NCBI GenBank assembly: GCA_013812655.1
Contig: JACCTC010000011.1
Span: forward strand, 1 to 51,044
DNA length: 51,044 nucleotides
Direction of reading: 5' to 3'
Origin: Deltaproteobacteria bacterium
Lineage (GTDB): Bacteria; Myxococcota_A; Polyangia; Haliangiales; Haliangiaceae
The position numbers were made by a program, and so were the translations under genes. This document shows positions 50,874 to 51,044 of this stretch, piece after piece (within the stretch, counting starts at the first letter, position 1; each line of letters begins with the position of its first letter). The notes beneath the pieces were generated by a model, which was given only the letters and a program-made list of their open reading frames with translations, was not told where the DNA came from and did not search any database.

Positions 50874-51044
50874 ATGACGTCGAAGATCCGCAAGCTCTAC
50901 AACGTGCTCGTCGTCGGAGGCGCGATGGCCGCGACCACCGCGTGTACGAAGGCCGAATCGAAACAGCCCGCACCAGCGCCGGTCGTGACCGCGCCCGCCG
51001 CCGCGGACTCTGTGGCCGCGCCGACGCCCGCGCCGGTCGCGGCG
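50874..51044 (+). CDS. Lipoprotein, 5' part (runs off the window)
   Basis: At least 57 residues: signal peptide with lipobox ATTACT, then a Pro/Ala-rich linker typical of myxobacterial lipoproteins. AGGAG sits 7 nt before the ATG. The C-terminal domain lies beyond the window. Confidence 0.7.
   Translation, partial: MTSKIRKLYNVLVVGGAMAATTACTKAESKQPAPAPVVTAPAAADSVAAPTPAPVAA

Overview
The window is a very GC-rich bacterial chromosome segment with strong G/C third-position bias. It carries many small lipoproteins, two Hanks-type Ser/Thr kinases, an FHA-GAF sigma-54 activator, a phytochrome-like sensor kinase, and an IF3 with a long acidic tail like DsgA of Myxococcus xanthus. Together these suggest a myxobacterium (Myxococcota), perhaps of the Haliangium/Kofleriaceae type. 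That placement is inferred from gene content, not from a search. || Layout. 1-3.1 kb: the end of an EpmA/LysRS-like synthetase gene, then a sensor kinase/response regulator pair on the minus strand. 3.2-9.8 kb: uvrA and a DEAD-box RNA helicase with a huge Arg/Asp/Gly-rich insert. 9.8-16.8 kb: a minus-strand signalling and surface block (kinase, TPR-like membrane protein, sigma-54 activator, two lipoproteins). 17.1-26.3 kb: an integrated mobile element in tRNA-Val. 26.3-30.4 kb: LamG lipoprotein, Uma2-family nuclease, infC, HDAC-like deacetylase. 30.6-37.3 kb: the conserved translation block rpmI-rplT-pheS-pheT-ihfA with a lipoprotein gene inserted, then tRNA-Pro and surE. 37.3-51.0 kb: lipoproteins, a second kinase, a YkgJ-type protein, a MepA-like peptidase, tRNA-Arg, an amino-sugar pair (SIS deaminase and PIG-L deacetylase), a secreted DNRLRE/toroid protein, a WS/DGAT acyltransferase, methyltransferases, a TerB-like protein and a predicted outer-membrane barrel. 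|| The most interesting part is the roughly 9.1 kb element at 17,096-26,257. It is bounded by 45-bp perfect direct repeats covering the 3' half of tRNA-Val(GAC). Just inside each end lies an identical 19-bp repeat that looks like an integrase arm site. It encodes a tyrosine integrase preceded by a ribbon-helix-helix protein, an excisionase-like HTH protein, a zinc-finger/Toprim primase, a DnaB-like ATPase, an SF2 helicase and five unrecognised proteins. Between the two helicase genes is a 190-bp noncoding stretch with eleven GAACC/GGTTC half-sites in nested palindromes, a good candidate replication origin. No capsid, packaging, lysis or conjugation gene is recognisable, so it looks like a self-replicating satellite or hitch-hiking element rather than a prophage or a conjugative element. 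|| Most genes elsewhere are ordinary housekeeping or myxobacterial accessory genes. Stop/start overlaps of 1-4 bp are frequent and mark operons. Functions are family-level assignments read from motifs by eye; coordinates and repeats were read directly from the sequence.
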